A stretch of DNA of 64,000 nt. Source: Malania oleifera (taxonomy: Eukaryota > Streptophyta > Magnoliopsida > Santalales > Ximeniaceae). The translations under genes were made by a program, and so were the position numbers. Location of the stretch: NCBI RefSeq assembly GCF_029873635.1, contig NC_080423.1:91061191-91125190 (forward strand). Reading direction: 5' to 3'. Position 1 is the stretch's first letter. Each line of letters starts with the position of its first letter. This document shows, in pieces, positions 1 through 12,035 of this stretch. Under the pieces are notes generated by a model. The model did no database searches. It had not been told where the DNA came from and saw only the letters and a list, made by a program, of their open reading frames with translations.

Positions 1-751
1 CGTCCAAGCTTCAATCGAGACGATTCAAATTTTTGGAGAAAGTGAAAAGAATTATCTACAACTTCTGTGTTTTGAGTTTCGCGAAAAACGGGCTTTAGGA
101 AGGTCAAACTTGGCTATGAACGCAGAGAGCAAAGATGAAAAAAATAAGAAAAAATAATAATAAAACCATGTTTTGATGTGACCCAACCATGCATGGCCGG
201 GTCAAGTTGACGGATCCGAGTCGTAGGGCTCCAGAACTTCCCTTCTTTATTCCCCTGTTCTCTTCCCCCTACGCAGGCAACCCCCGTGGGCTCTCCTCCC
301 TACTTTCCCTTCTCTCCCTTTCTTTGTTTTACTTTTCTTCTATCTCTCACCCTCTCGAGCCTGCTTCTTTCCCTATCTTCCCCAGCTCCTCCTTCTTCCC
401 TAGTTTCTCCTCTTTCCCTTTTACTTTCTCCCAGCTTCTTCCCTCTACTCCCCCCCCCGGTTTTCTCTCACACCAATAGATCTCCTGCCCCTCCCGACTG
501 CCTCCTGCTGGTCCTTGCCTCAAGCTCCGGCCAGTTCTTTGTTGTCACCTTCGGACCAGCCACACTAGCAAGATTCTGCCCCCCTAGCCACCAACACTCG
601 AGGCTTCACTCCTTTACAGCATCACCGTGAACCTCCTGGAGTTGCTGCACAGCCCCCAGGCTAGAGCTCCTCCTTCCAGCCTCCAAACTTCACAGCTCCA
701 GCAGACAGCACAATCCTCCAGCCTTCGGCCAGCCACAACTCTAGCCCAAGG

Positions 752-837
<86 letters not shown>

Positions 838-1591
838 TTCTTTGTTTCTTTTATTGTTAGTTAATATTTTTATTTTTTTATTGATGTTATTGAAAAATTT
901 AAATTCTTAATATTATTTTTTTTATTATTGCAAAGATTATTTATTTATTTTCTCACGTAATTTAGTTGGTAAGTTTTAAATTTAGTTGACAGTTCACGAA
1001 ATTTTAAATGTTTGAGTTGGTAGTTCAGTAATTATCTTATTTATTTCCTCACGTAATTATTCGGTTTAGTTAGGGTCAGTTTTATTAAAGTTCGTATTTT
1101 TATTACGTCCGTTATCGTTTAAGTTGTTTAAAGCGTTAATTTTTGTTGGTGTCTGCGTTTAAATTGTGATGTTGGTTCGAATTCTTGATTCGTGTTAAAG
1201 GTCCGGTTTTTATTGCACGTGTATGTGTTTGATTGAGTTTCCATTGGGTATTTTTAACTCCATGTTTTAGGTTACCGTCTTTAATTAATGCATGTTTCGA
1301 TGTTTCCTTGAGTAGATTAGGGTTTCCATCTTAGTTCGTTAATTCAGTGCTTGTTAGTTTTGGAGTTTCAAATTGCCTGTTGTTTTAATTGGTCTGAATA
1401 AATCTCAACAATGTTGAAAATCCCGAATCTGAATCGAGTTCAATACCCTTTTAATTTCGATTGGGAGAATGTAAAATTCAAGATTAGAACGCATTCCCTG
1501 AGGAGACGATCTAGCCCTTGGGCTGAGTATTACACGACGTAACTCCTATACTTGGGATAGCTTCTGAGCTGCTCATTTTTCGAGTGAGTCA
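1..1591 (+). repeat. 5' LTR (partial) of the gypsy-type element
   Basis: Matches 5040-6864 almost throughout. It carries a C/T-rich stretch (about 230-750), a long CT tract, then an AT-rich part. It ends in CA at 1591, just before the primer-binding site. The left end lies outside the window. The C/T-rich stretch opens reading frames with no protein-like features. Confidence 0.82.
755..834. repeat. (CT)n microsatellite in the 5' LTR
   Basis: About 40 uninterrupted CT units. The matching tract in the 3' LTR (6061-6120) is shorter, so the tract changed length after insertion. Confidence 0.97.
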
Positions 1592-1596
1592 AGTTT

Positions 1597-1614
1597 TTGA
1601 CACCGTTGCCGGAG
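1597..1614 (+). other. Primer-binding site of the gypsy-type element
   Basis: 'ttgacaccgttgccggag' lies six bases after the LTR end. It closely resembles the 'tggcgccgttgccgggga' site (tRNA-Asp type) common in Athila/Tat elements. This fixes the LTR boundary and the + orientation. Confidence 0.75.
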
Positions 1615-1825
1615 AATGTCAGTCTTAGTCTCAAATTAGCATTTTTTCTGTCATTTTTGTTAGTTTTATGAAAAAGGAAAAAAAGGTAGAAATGAAAAAT
1701 AGAAAAAAAAAATTGAGTTTTGAAAAATGACTACACCTGCTCCGCGCACGATAATGGGCTTTTTGTAGCTTGAATATGCCACTGCATCCTCTTCCACTGT
1801 TTTTCCTACTGACGAGCTTAATTTC

Positions 1826-3457
1826 ATGATGCAGCACGGGAGGACGTCATTGCTACTTGAGTTCTGCGGGACGGAATCTGAATGCCCCTATCAGCACTTA
1901 GCAGAGTTTGAATTAACTGGCAATATGTTTTTCCCTCATGCTAGGACTGATGAATCTGTTCGACTGAATTTATTTCTTACTACTTGGCAAGATAGGGCAC
2001 AGATGTGGTTTCATTCCTTGAGACCTCATTCTATCACTAATTGGTCTGATATGGAGTGTGAATTTCTACATGCGTTTTGTCCCTTACAGAAAACTCAATT
2101 TTTGCAAGAAGAGATTCTTAATTTTGTGCAATAGGATGACAAGACATTTTGGGCTTGCTGGGAGCGATTCAAGGATCTGCTAAGTACTTGTCCATATCAC
2201 GAGTTTGATCCATAGAGGTTAGCTGATTGTTTTTATACTGCTCTTACCTCTGATTGCAAGCACTTTGTCCAGACCATGTGTAATGGAGAGCCCGTCAGCG
2301 AGGATCCAGATCATGTATTAACATTCATTAATTACTTAGCTGAAAATGTCCCACAGTGGAACACATGATACACTCAAGCACCCATGACTACACACCCTAT
2401 CAGCACAATCGGTGGTGGAGATATATATGAACCACCAAACTATCCAGATATTCCTCAGCCTCAACACCAGCCATAACAGATCCCTCAGAGCTATACGCCG
2501 TCAGGACTTTTTGAGGATAGCATAACATAGATGGTGAACATGCTCCAGCAGTTCATGCATACTCAAGTCAATCATAACAATAAATTACGGGACACAATTA
2601 ATGCGATGAGCACGCAGTTGGACATATTAGAGCAAGAGGAATCACTCGCGGAACCTCGGCCTAGTTCTTAAGAGTGCCAGCAACAACAACAGATGAACAA
2701 TGTTCTCTTTGAGACAGTAGAGACTGCCACTATTTCGAGAAGCGAGAAAGAATTTCCCCAACCTAAGATGCTCATCGTTGAACAACCAATTGTCCCAGCA
2801 CCCGAAATTACGACTGAAATAGATGAATTCAAAGAAAAATCAAAGGAAACAGACCTAGAATCGAAGCAATTAGTTGATGCGGAGACTGATACCAATGAGG
2901 AGTACCAACCTGTGGTACCTCCCTCTTAGAGCCCAGAAACCGTGGAACCATCACTCCTGCCTGAATCAAATGTCAAAGAGCCCAATGTGAAAGCAGACCC
3001 CTGCAGTGGTAAGATGAGAAGTACACCCGATAAAGAGGCTGACCAGTCTGGTAAGAATTTAATTTTCAAGGAATTAGGTAAAACCTTTAATGCTAATACT
3101 TCTAAAGAACTACAGATAATTGCTCCAATAACTTCCCATCACATGTTAGTTCGTAAAGAAGCAAATTTCCTGGACACGATGTTGAATAAAGACCATTTCT
3201 TGGCAACGCACGAGGGTCGATCTGCACACATATTGTTTGGTATTTTAACGAGTATTAACTCATTTGAGGCTGATTTTCATGCAAATATGAAGACTGATCG
3301 ATTGTGGTGGCTCAAATTTGGAGAATCATCGATGCAATTTATAGACCTGCAGCCACCAGACGAAATTCCTCCAAAGCCTCCACCAGAAAATTGTGATGTT
3401 TTTCGTTTCCTTCTTTTCCTTTTATTTTATATTATTTTATTTTTAGTTAGTTTTTAG
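1826..3457 (+). pseudogene. gag remnant of the gypsy-type element
   Basis: The first open stretch (1826-2134) reads like the Retrotrans_gag domain of Ty3/gypsy elements, with an 'LFLTTWQDRAQMWFHSL' core followed by a Trp-Ser-Asp-Met-Glu segment. Later stretches (2693-2929, 2942-3457) are acidic and Pro-rich, as expected for the distal part of such a gag. The reading frame is broken in several places. No zinc knuckle, protease or polymerase motif was seen. From 3458 to 5039 the sequence is non-coding, with a polypurine-like run near 3590. Confidence 0.65.
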
Positions 3458-5412
3458 GTCTATTTTCTCGTAATTCAATCTTTCTTTTCCATTACCCTGT
3501 CACTCAGGTATGCTTTACTTTTTCCCGTGCACAGTCCTTTCTATTTCCCCTATGCTTTCACATTGAGGACAATGTTCCACTTTAGTTAGGGGGTGAGCAT
3601 TCTCATGTGACACTATGCATGTACACGTACCAGGTTTTATATTATAAAAAAAAATCAAAAAAAGAATCAAAAAGAAAGAGAACTGACGAATTACATTGCA
3701 TTATGTCATGCTTAACACTGCGTATACCTTTCACATACTCGCTTATAACTTAAGAGTGACACACTTGAGTCAATCATGCGTAGTTTCTCTTTATATGATC
3801 TTATGACTCCATGAAGAATCGATTGGTAGTACATTCGTGTTAATTTGGCTATAAATTTCTTGTATTTACACGGCATCTCACGAGACTAAATAGACACATT
3901 CACGTGATTCATTGCACTTAGGATTTCTTGTGAGCATTGAGAGAACATCCGTAGCGACTATGACACCTTGTGAGATATCCTTGAGCTATTTATCATTTTT
4001 TGAGCGTTAATATCAAATCAAAGTTCAGAGAACTCAATTCTCTTTTTCTGGATGATTCCTTGTACACTAATCTTTGTTTTTGTTTTGCTAGCCTAAAGGT
4101 GACATCTAGTGAGGCGATAAAAACTTAGGTCTTGTAGCCTACTCAAGATGTGAAGGTTGAGCCACCCCTAGAGATAAACTTAGTTCATGGACTACTATTC
4201 GAGCTCAATTCCCATTGATTGTTTGAAGATTACAAAAGAAGTGTTAAAATTGTCATAATTGATCAAGAAAAAAGACAGAAAATGAAGAATAAGCAGAAGA
4301 AAGACTAAGCAATACACATGCGCATGAAATGAAATGCTAATGCCGGCTCCATATAAATAAAAAAAAAAAAGTCAATGACACGACACATATTTTCTACGTA
4401 TGAAGATTCTTCAATCAGTTAATATCTCATATGTATTCACGATAAGTTTGTGAATAAGTTGATCTAGGGTGGTCTCGGTTGGATATGACGAGTAGGTGAG
4501 AAGATGCTAGAGTAAAGGACCCGACACCTCATAGATAGGCTAGATCTTTTCCAGACTAGTCCACTCCATACACTTAGCGTTCATTCCTTTTAATATGTGG
4601 GATGTTTGAACGCGACAGTCCTCCTTACATATGATGAGTGAACCCATTTTCTTTGAATGTTCTTGAGTCAAAGTGACCGTTCTGTAGGTGTCCATTGGTA
4701 TCTTAGGTGTATTGAGTCACACACATCACACACACCTCGAGAGCTTACCTGTTTATACTTGGACTTATATGACTGCATTAACTCTGAATTGAGCCACTAA
4801 TTAACTTCATGTGAGTATACTTTTCTTAAAATACATATAAACGATGAAACTTGCATGAGTAACGTGCTTCGGTGTTGTGTACATTGAATATGAACAAGCT
4901 TGTGTGAAATTCAATTATGTTCTTGTATGTGAAACGGTATGCTTGTGTCGCATGTGCATTGATTTCATGAGCATTAGAGTTTGTAGTTGTAGACACCGTC
5001 CTAAAATTCATTCACGTCATTTGCTAGAGACTAACAAAATGTTAGTTGGGAGGTGTGATTACGTGCCAAAACTACGTAATTAGGCATCTTAACCCGGGCT
5101 TTACGACACATATTTTTAATTAAATGTCCAATTACGTCCCATATTTTAATAAAGTTCCGTATTTATCATTTTTGAGTTTTATTGCATAATTTATGAATTT
5201 TTTGTAATTTTTTATCGCAGAAAAATTCTCGGGAACCAAAATTGGTATCTGTTCGTAATTCATGCATAACATTCTCGTCTGAGTTTCGATCAAGTCGATT
5301 CAAATTTCTGGAGAACGAGGAAATGATTATCTACAACTTCTATGTTTTGAGTTTCGTGAGAAACGGGCTCTAGGAAGGTCAAATTTGGCTGTGAACGTAG
5401 ATAGCAAAGATG

Positions 5413-5414
5413 AA

Positions 5415-5466
<52 letters not shown>
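5413..5466. repeat. (AAT)n microsatellite in the 3' LTR
   Basis: About 18 AAT units. The other LTR has only a few units at the matching site (about 155-165), so this copy expanded after insertion. Confidence 0.95.
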
Positions 5467-5469
<3 letters not shown>

Positions 5470-6058
5470 CCACATTTTGATGTGACTCGACCATGCATGG
5501 CCAGGTCAAGTTGACGGATCCGGGTCATAGGGTTCCAGAACTTCCTCTTTTATTCCCCTGTTCTCTTCCCCTTGCGCAGGCAGCCCCCGCGGGCTCTCCT
5601 CCCTGCTTTCCCTTCTCTCCCTTCCTTTGTTTTACTTTTCTTCTATCTCTCACCCTCTCGAGCCTGCTTCTTTCCCTATCTTCCCCTGCTCCTCCTTCTT
5701 CCCTAGTTCCTCCTCTTTCCCTTTTACTCTCTTTCTGCTTCTTCCCTCTACTCCCCCCCCCCCTCTGTTTTCTCTCACACCAGCAGATCTCCTGCCCCTC
5801 TCGGCTGCCTCCTGCTGGTCCTTGCCTCAAGCTCCGGCCAGTTCTTTGTGGTCACCTTCAGACCAACCACACCAGCAAGATTCTACCCCCCCAGCCACCA
5901 ACACTCGAGGCTTCACTCCTTTGTAGCATCGTCGTGAACCTCCTGGAGCTGCTGCACAGCCCCCAGGCCAGAGCTCCTCCTTCCAGCCTCCAAACTCCAC
6001 AGCTCCAGTAGACAGCACAGTCCTCCAGCCTTCGGCCAGCCACAACTCCAACCCGAGG

Positions 6059-6060
<2 letters not shown>

Positions 6061-6121
<61 letters not shown>
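6061..6121. repeat. (CT)n microsatellite in the 3' LTR
   Basis: About 30 CT units, at the same place as the longer run in the 5' LTR. Confidence 0.95.
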
Positions 6122-6125
<4 letters not shown>

Positions 6126-7089
6126 TTGTTAGTTAATACCGTTATTTGTTTTATTGATGTTATTGAAAAATTTAAATTCTGAATATTATTTTTTTATTAT
6201 TGCAAAGATTATTTATTTATTTTCTCACGTAATTTAGTTGGTAAGTTTTAAATTTAGTTGACAGTTCACGAAATTTTAAATGTTTGAGTTGGTAGTTCAG
6301 TAATTATCTTATTTATTTCCTCACGTAATTATTCGGTTTAGTTAGGGTCGGTTTTATTAAAGCTAGTATTTTTATTGTGTCCGTTATCGTTTAAGTTGTT
6401 TAAAGCATTAATTTTTGTTGGTGTCTGTGTTAAAATTGTGATGTTGGTTCGAATTCTTAATTTGTGTTAAAGGTTCGGTTTTTATTGCGCGTGTATGTGT
6501 TTGATTAAGTTTCCATTGGGTATTTTTAATTCCATGTTTTAGGTTATCATCTTTAATTAATGCATGTTTCGATGTTTCCTTGAGTAGATTAGGGTTTCCA
6601 TCTTAGTTCATTAATTCAGTGTTTGTTAGTTTTAGAGTTTTAAATTGCCTGTTGTTTTAATTGGTCCAAATAAATCTCAACAATGTTGAAAATCCCAAAT
6701 CTGAACCGAGTTCAGTACCCTTTTGAATTTCGATTGGGAGAACATAAAATTCAAGATTAAAACGCATTCCCTGAGGAGACGATCTTGCCATTGGGCTGAG
6801 TATTACACGACTTAACTCCTATATTTGGGATAACTTCCGAGTTGCTCATTTTTAAAGTGAATCAATACTCAAGACAACCTAAACATTTATGCATAGTCAT
6901 ATTTTTACAATTAAAATTGATACAAATTAAAGTTGTGACATGAGTTTTGAATTTGACCAAAAGTACGAGTATTAATATAATGGAAGTGTAATAAATTCTT
7001 ATGAAATGTATGAAAATACTGAATTTTTAAACTATTATCAGGTACATGGCTAATTTCAATATATTTTGCCTTAGTTACATTAACGTTGC

Positions 7090-7450
7090 CTGCGCCTTTT
7101 GCCCATTATTGCGCGGGGAACCTTCTTTGGTAGTTATAGCTTTCCACGAGGTTTTGTTGATCTGGACCTCAACCTGAAGCTTTCTCTCTAAAGCTATTAT
7201 TTCCTCTTTGGCTTGTATGCGTTTTTCCTTTTTCCGCTTCACATTTCTTTGACATCGGAGGATTATTTAGCATTCTCTATCCTTCATCATCCTAGTGGTG
7301 AGTTCTCCCTCCATGATTTTTTCTTCAACTCGAGCTTGATCCGTGGGTGCTCTTAGTAGGTTTGGGATTCCCACAACTTGAGGATTAATCCGGTTGGCGA
7401 CCCAATTTTAGTAATTTCGATGGACTTCAGTCAAATTCTTTCTAGAAACT
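7090..7450 (-). pseudogene. Possible decayed coding fragment, unrecognised
   Basis: Read on the minus strand, this stretch gives a charged, Lys/Glu-rich, coiled-coil-like peptide containing 'KEEIIALERKLQVEVQ', with at least one stop inside. Composition is more GC-balanced than the flanks, which hints at former coding. I do not recognise the family. It could be a decayed transposon gag or a host-gene fragment. The rest of 6865-9300 holds only short unsupported open frames. Confidence 0.25.
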
Positions 7451-7929
7451 ATTATATAGACGCTCTTCCGTGCAGTCACGAATCCTCCTATCTATTTGTG
7501 GACTCCTTCTTCAAAATACCTTAAATTATTGAATGATTTGCTTTCAAACTTTATTTCTTGCGCAAGATTTTTGTTTTTGGGTGCAAGTATGTTGTGGGAT
7601 ATTCCTGCGTCGAAGAAGCTACTCAGTCCCTCCATATTTTGAATTAGGGTTTTTTTTGTATTATATTTTGCATTTGTATCCTCGTAAGTATTCCTTGTAT
7701 TTTGAATTTGTACCTCTCTATGTACCCTATGTATTCTATTTGAATGTGTACCCCTATATGTACCCCTTGCTGACGTAATAAAATTGTTGATTTTCTTTCT
7801 ATCAATGGCCTTATGGGACCCACTGGAAATCGAAAGGATTGGACTCAGTAGAATATGACTCAAAAGAAACTTAATTTTGGACAAGACTTTACAAAAATTA
7901 CTCAATTTCAAATAATCCGAACTCAATAA

Positions 7930-8140
7930 TAACAGAGATTTAATAATAGGGACTCAATTTTACAGGGACTCGATTTCAAATGCATAAGGACTTAATTAAC
8001 AGGACTCAATTAATAAAGACTTGACTTTAAAAATAAGGACTTAATAATTTGGGCTTAATTTTAGGGATTTGATGATAGGGACTCAATTTTAGAGTAACAG
8101 GGACTTGATTTCAAACACACAAGGACTCAATAAGATATTT
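7930..8140 (+). repeat. Degenerate 'ggactcaattt' short-motif repeat field
   Basis: At least eight loose copies of a ggactcaattt/ggacttaatt motif, spaced about 15-35 bases apart, mixed with A/T runs. A related field lies at 56480-57010. Nothing coding was found here, and 8200-9300 shows nothing recognisable. Confidence 0.5.
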
Positions 8141-9299
8141 CAAAAAGGGCCTTCAAATTACCATGTTGTCACTAAAAGTCCCCTCACTGGAAGGAAAAGA
8201 GAGGTCTGGTTTAAATTGAGGTGCCTACATCAACTATTTAGCTTCCTAGATTGAATACGAGAATTGATGCGGGAAGTTGAAGAGGTGGATGTTTAATTTA
8301 TATTGGAAGTGAGAATGGATGTGGGAAGTTGAAGGAGTGGGTGTTTAATTTTGACTTTTGGGATATATGTGGAATTACAAACTTAACGAATGCATAGAAA
8401 ACGATAGAACTAAATTTTCAATTTTTGTCACTTTGAGGATTACCGTGATATCACCTCTAGTATTTTAGGAGTAGTTTAACTAGTGTATCAATCGAATTAT
8501 AAATTTTATTTACAAAACTTATGAATCATAGACACAAAGGTTAGATTAGACATTCTTGTCTAGCTAGGCAACCAACAAATATTGATCAAGTACTTGCTAA
8601 GCTAACTGAGCAAGCAAGAAATAGATAGTTCACACAAAGAAATTAAGGCCAACTCCATACTAGCGAAACTAATGAAACAAATAAGGAAAGTTAAGACAAA
8701 CCTCACACAACTCATTTCAAATTAAATCTATTATACTAACAAAAAGACACCAAATGTACCCTATCTTGGTGGTATGCCTTCATAATGAATCCATTGATTT
8801 GATAAATACAACCAAAACAAGTGTCGTCATAAATATAGACATGCTCATTGCATTCACACCGAGCAAAAAATATTCATGCACTCAAGATCCTTCCCGCAAT
8901 CAACGTCTACCTATATCTAAATTAAAGATAGTCGCACATATGATATATAAATACATTAAAAATACTAAAAATATAAGTAGATATGCAAAGGGATTAGATG
9001 AGATTGTCTTAAGTGTTCAACTCTTTATTACAATATATATATATAATTTTATGTAAAAATCTTAAAATATCCTTATATGATAATATATACAAATACATTA
9101 TGCCCAACTGATTCAAGCGTAACATAGTGCAAGGAGAAAAAAAAGAAAAGAAAAGAAGGAGGTACTCCTATCCTCAGCGCAACCCAGCTCAATTCGATTT
9201 GTATTAACAAATTTTACATTATAACCCTTCTAAATATGACTATATGAGCCATAACTTAATAGTAGGAATAGAAGAAAAAGTGAAAAATGACAGATCCCG

Positions 9300-9691
9300 A
9301 ACTTCCCAACCAATGAAGAGTGAAGGCTAATATGAAAGCATTGGCAGAGCATTCAATGGATTGTGTGTAAATGGAGTTTACAAGTCCCTACCTCCTTACC
9401 ACGCTTCTGTCATAAAGCGGTGCCAGTATGGTTCCCATCTTCCTCCTGCTTCGGCAGCATGGCATTGAATTCACCCCAAGTACCTGCCAAGTGCCAACCC
9501 TCCCATGCATTACACCACACTATCTTTTGTCTTCACACTCACCACTTCCCACTATTTAATCCACTACCCTCTCGCTGCCTTCCGCACTATTCCCCATTTC
9601 CAGCCAAAAGTAATTAAGCCACAGGCGCTATATACCTATCTATAGCTAGCTAGTCTTCTGAATCTTGTTTGATCGGGAAGCAGAACCAATC
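9300..9691 (+). promoter_or_regulatory. Promoter region of the first nsLTP gene
   Basis: A TATA-like 'ctatatacc' at 9628-9636 lies about 60 bases before the start codon, a plausible core promoter. A C-rich stretch at about 9480-9600 precedes it. No specific transcription-factor site is claimed. Confidence 0.5.
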
Positions 9692-10039
9692 ATGGCTGCC
9701 CCGGGAGTGCTGAAGTTGGCCTGCGTGGTGGTCGTGTGCGCGGCCGTGGTGGCGCCGTGTGCGGAAGCTGCCATGTCGTGCGGGGACGTTACGCAGCGGC
9801 TGGCCCCCTGCTTGACGTTCCTGCAGAAAGGTGGCGCGGTGCAGCCCAGCTGCTGTGGCGGGATCAGGACCTTGCTCAGCGCCGCGAAGACAACAGGGGA
9901 CCGCCAGACGGCCTGCAAGTGCATGAAATCAACCGCCATGAACATCCCCAGCATCAAGCTCAACTTCGCCGCTCAGCTCCCCGGCAAATGCGGCGTCAAC
10001 ATTCCTTACCCCATCAGCCCCTCCACCGACTGCTCCAAG

Positions 10040-10127
<88 letters not shown>

Positions 10128-10197
10128 AATGTATTTATTTTTTTTAGTATAAATTATCGATATTTTGGTGTTGATATGCAGAGTGAAACAAAGATGA
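9692..10197 (+). CDS. Non-specific lipid transfer protein, type 1 (two exons)
   Basis: Exon 1 is 9692-10038 and exon 2 is 10182-10197, giving about 120 residues. A signal peptide of about 26 residues ends Ala-Glu-Ala. The mature part has the eight-cysteine motif at residues 30, 40, 54-55, 75, 77, 100 and 114, with spacing X9, X13, X19, X1, X22, X13, exact for type 1. The TTGDR and PYPIS motifs, known in the family for lipid-pocket residues, are present. Family members bind lipids in a disulfide-held hydrophobic tunnel and are secreted to the wall or cuticle. The start was chosen because its Met-Ala-Ala leader matches the other two copies; an in-frame ATG nine codons upstream would spoil the signal peptide. 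Without splicing the frame runs into a Ser-Leu repeat encoded by the intron's CT tract. GC-rich coding contrasts with AT-rich surroundings. Confidence 0.92.
10039..10181 (+). other. Intron of the first nsLTP gene, mostly a CT tract
   Basis: Donor GTACCC directly follows the second base of the Lys-116 codon, and the acceptor is 'gatatgcag'. Exon 2 then reads the last base of Lys, Val-Lys-Gln-Arg and a stop, giving the Asp-Cys-Ser-Lys-Val end common in type-1 nsLTPs. About 80 of the 143 bases are (CT)n, beginning five bases after the donor. Confidence 0.8.
10044..10123. repeat. (CT)40 microsatellite inside the nsLTP intron
   Basis: About 40 uninterrupted CT units immediately after the splice donor. 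Confidence 0.97.
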
Positions 10198-10302
10198 TGG
10201 ACGATAGATCGAGCGGTTTCACGACAGAGGAAATAGTTTCCGTGAGAATAAGACGAAAGTATGACGTTGAGTCCGGACTGGTTCCCCATCGACGACTGTG
10301 AC

Positions 10303-10421
10303 TGTTCTTCTTCTTCTTCTTCTTCTTTTAGGTATTGTGTTTATGTACTCCTCTGCTGGTCGACCTTCTATATATATATATATATATTTTACCGCTGTTA
10401 TGTCTGCAATTTCTATTTTCC

Positions 10422-10460
<39 letters not shown>
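10303..10460. repeat. Cluster of simple repeats after the first nsLTP
   Basis: A (CTT)n run at about 10303-10327, (TA)n at about 10369-10387 and (CT)n at about 10423-10459. A possible AATAAA polyadenylation signal is at 10504-10509. Open frames across these runs are low-complexity artefacts. Confidence 0.9.
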
Positions 10461-10463
<3 letters not shown>

Positions 10464-10566
10464 GTGTTCATGGCAATCAAGATATGACGGATTTGATTAG
10501 GTGAATAAAATTTGAGGAGTTTAAAATGAATAATCAAATAATTTCATGTGAGTTAGAACCTAAAAC

Positions 10567-11220
10567 ATTGAAGTGAACATGTCAGTGGTGGTGGTACCCA
10601 AAAATTCATCATGGTTTGAAAATTTGGACACCAAGAACTAACTTAACCTTCATAGTTAAAATTACTAATTGAATGTTTAACTCAAGTATCAAAATCAAAT
10701 ATACGAGCTATAAATTGGGTAAGGTTAATTTAGCATGTTGGTGATATTGAAGTGGACGGGAACTTTAAGATACCCGAAAGTTTATCATGATTTGAAATTT
10801 ATACATGTAGAACTAATTTTATTTTAATAGTTATAAATACTTAGTTGACTTTGAAACTCAAGTGTCTAAATTAGGTATGCGATGTCAAAATTAAGTAAAA
10901 TTCTAATATGTCTCTGATATTGAAGTGGATGTATCGGTGAGAACTTCTCTCAAGTTGAAAATTAGACACGTAAAACAACTTAACCTTAATAGTTAAAGTT
11001 ACTTGATTTTGAAACTCAAGTGTCCAAATAGGACATATAAGCTTCAAATTGAGTGGAGTCAATTCCAACACATCTATGACATTGAAATGGTTGTGTTAGG
11101 ACTAACAATTCCTAAAAATTGATCCCATTTTGAAAACTAGACACATAGAACTAACTTAATCTTAATAGTTAAAATTACTTAGTTAATTTTGTAACTCAAG
11201 AACCCATATCGCGCATACGT
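10567..11220. repeat. About four diverged tandem copies of a 160-180 bp repeat
   Basis: The phrase 'attgaagtgga' and its variants recur at 10567, 10746, 10919 and 11081. Each is followed by a shared 'actaacttaaccttaatagttaaa'-like segment and an 'aactcaagtgtccaaat'-like segment. Copies have drifted considerably. No coding content. Ends are approximate. Confidence 0.75.
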
Positions 11221-11293
11221 GTAGCACTACGAACCCCATGGGGCCCGAAGTGCTATTTTCCATACATATATCTCTAATACCATTATTATAACA

Positions 11294-11448
11294 ACTCGAA
11301 CCTGAAGTGGGGTACTGGGTACACCTATCCATAACTTAATTTAAAACATGCAACGGAAATACATCAAACCTCAAAAACTATACCAGAGTTTTAAACCTTC
11401 TTATTTACATGAGTATCTCCCCAAAAATAATACTACAACCCAAGGTAT
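11294..11448. repeat. LTR-like fragment cut by the outer CACTA element
   Basis: 'aacaactcgaacctgaag', then 'gcaacggaaat' and 'taccagag', follow the same word order as the starts of the gypsy LTRs at 20651 and 33023. It stops at the CACTA terminus at 11449. The rest of this LTR was not found after the outer element. Confidence 0.45.
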
Positions 11449-12035
11449 CACTACAAAAAGTTAGGATATTAGTGATGGATAAAATTCATCACTAATAGTC
11501 ATAAATTCGTCACTAATAGTATTAGTGACGAATTTATGAGTCTATTAGTGACGAATTTATGAGTATTAGTGACGATTTTAAAATAGTTGTTATATGTGCC
11601 CTTACTACTAACTTTTAGTGATGAATTTAACTTTCGTCACTAATAATGGAGTATTAGTGACGGATTAAATCTATCACTAAAACCATAACACCGTCACTAT
11701 ATAGTATATAACGGTTCAACTCAAATTCGTCACTAATAGTAGGAGTATTAGTGACGAATTTATAATTTGTGACTACTAGTAGAGTATTAGTGACGAGTTA
11801 GATATTCGTCACTACTAATATGGTATTATTAACAAATTAAAAATTCGTGACTACTAGTAGGGTATTAGTGACGAATTAGAAATTTGTCACTACTAGTGTG
11901 GTATTATTGACGAATTAGAAATTCGTCACTAATAGGAGCAGTATTAGTGACAAATTAGAAATTCGTCACTAATAGTACGATATTATAATTCGTCACTAAT
12001 AGTACGGTATTAGTGATGAATTTGAATCCTTCACC
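11449..12035. repeat. Terminal and subterminal repeats of the outer CACTA
   Basis: More than a dozen copies of a tagtgacgaatt-type motif, many as facing pairs that can fold, from the terminus to about 12030. In En/Spm such motifs bind the TNPA protein. From 12040 to 13200 the sequence is AT-rich with no recognisable gene. Confidence 0.85.

Larger units (their letters stand above)
1..6864 (+). mobile_element. Ty3/gypsy-type LTR element, gag only, left LTR cut by window edge
   Basis: Two long direct repeats (1-1591 and 5040-6864) flank about 3.4 kb of internal sequence. The internal part opens with a primer-binding site like those of Athila/Tat-type elements, then gag-like sequence, and no reverse transcriptase or integrase was seen. 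'ttgaggacaatg' at 3563-3574, followed by a G-rich stretch, is a signature I associate with the end of the coding part in Athila/Tat relatives. The element looks non-autonomous and broken in several places. By eye the LTRs differ by roughly 5%, suggesting an insertion of order one to a few million years old. The left flank is outside the window, so no target duplication can be checked. Confidence 0.8.
5040..6864 (+). repeat. 3' LTR of the gypsy-type element
   Basis: Starts TGTTAGTTGGG and ends ATCA. Similarity to the 5' LTR stops exactly after TCA, which sets the boundary. It contains an (AAT)n run at 5413-5466 that is far shorter in the 5' LTR, and a (CT)n run at 6061-6120. The five bases after it are ATACT. 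Confidence 0.82.

Noticed and set aside
189-860. Open frames with long Ser/Pro/Leu-rich peptides
   Set aside because: They come from the C/T-rich part and CT tract of an LTR, and the matching frames in the other LTR (5493-6011) are not conserved as protein.
5290-5509. Minus-strand frames with Tyr or Leu runs
   Set aside because: Products of the (AAT)n microsatellite.
7492-7926. 144-codon minus-strand frame
   Set aside because: AT-rich, with no recognisable motif and repeat-like Tyr/Thr words. Not supported as a gene.
10040-10152. Ser-Leu repeat tail on the first nsLTP
   Set aside because: It is the CT-tract intron read through. A donor and acceptor restore the standard nsLTP ending.
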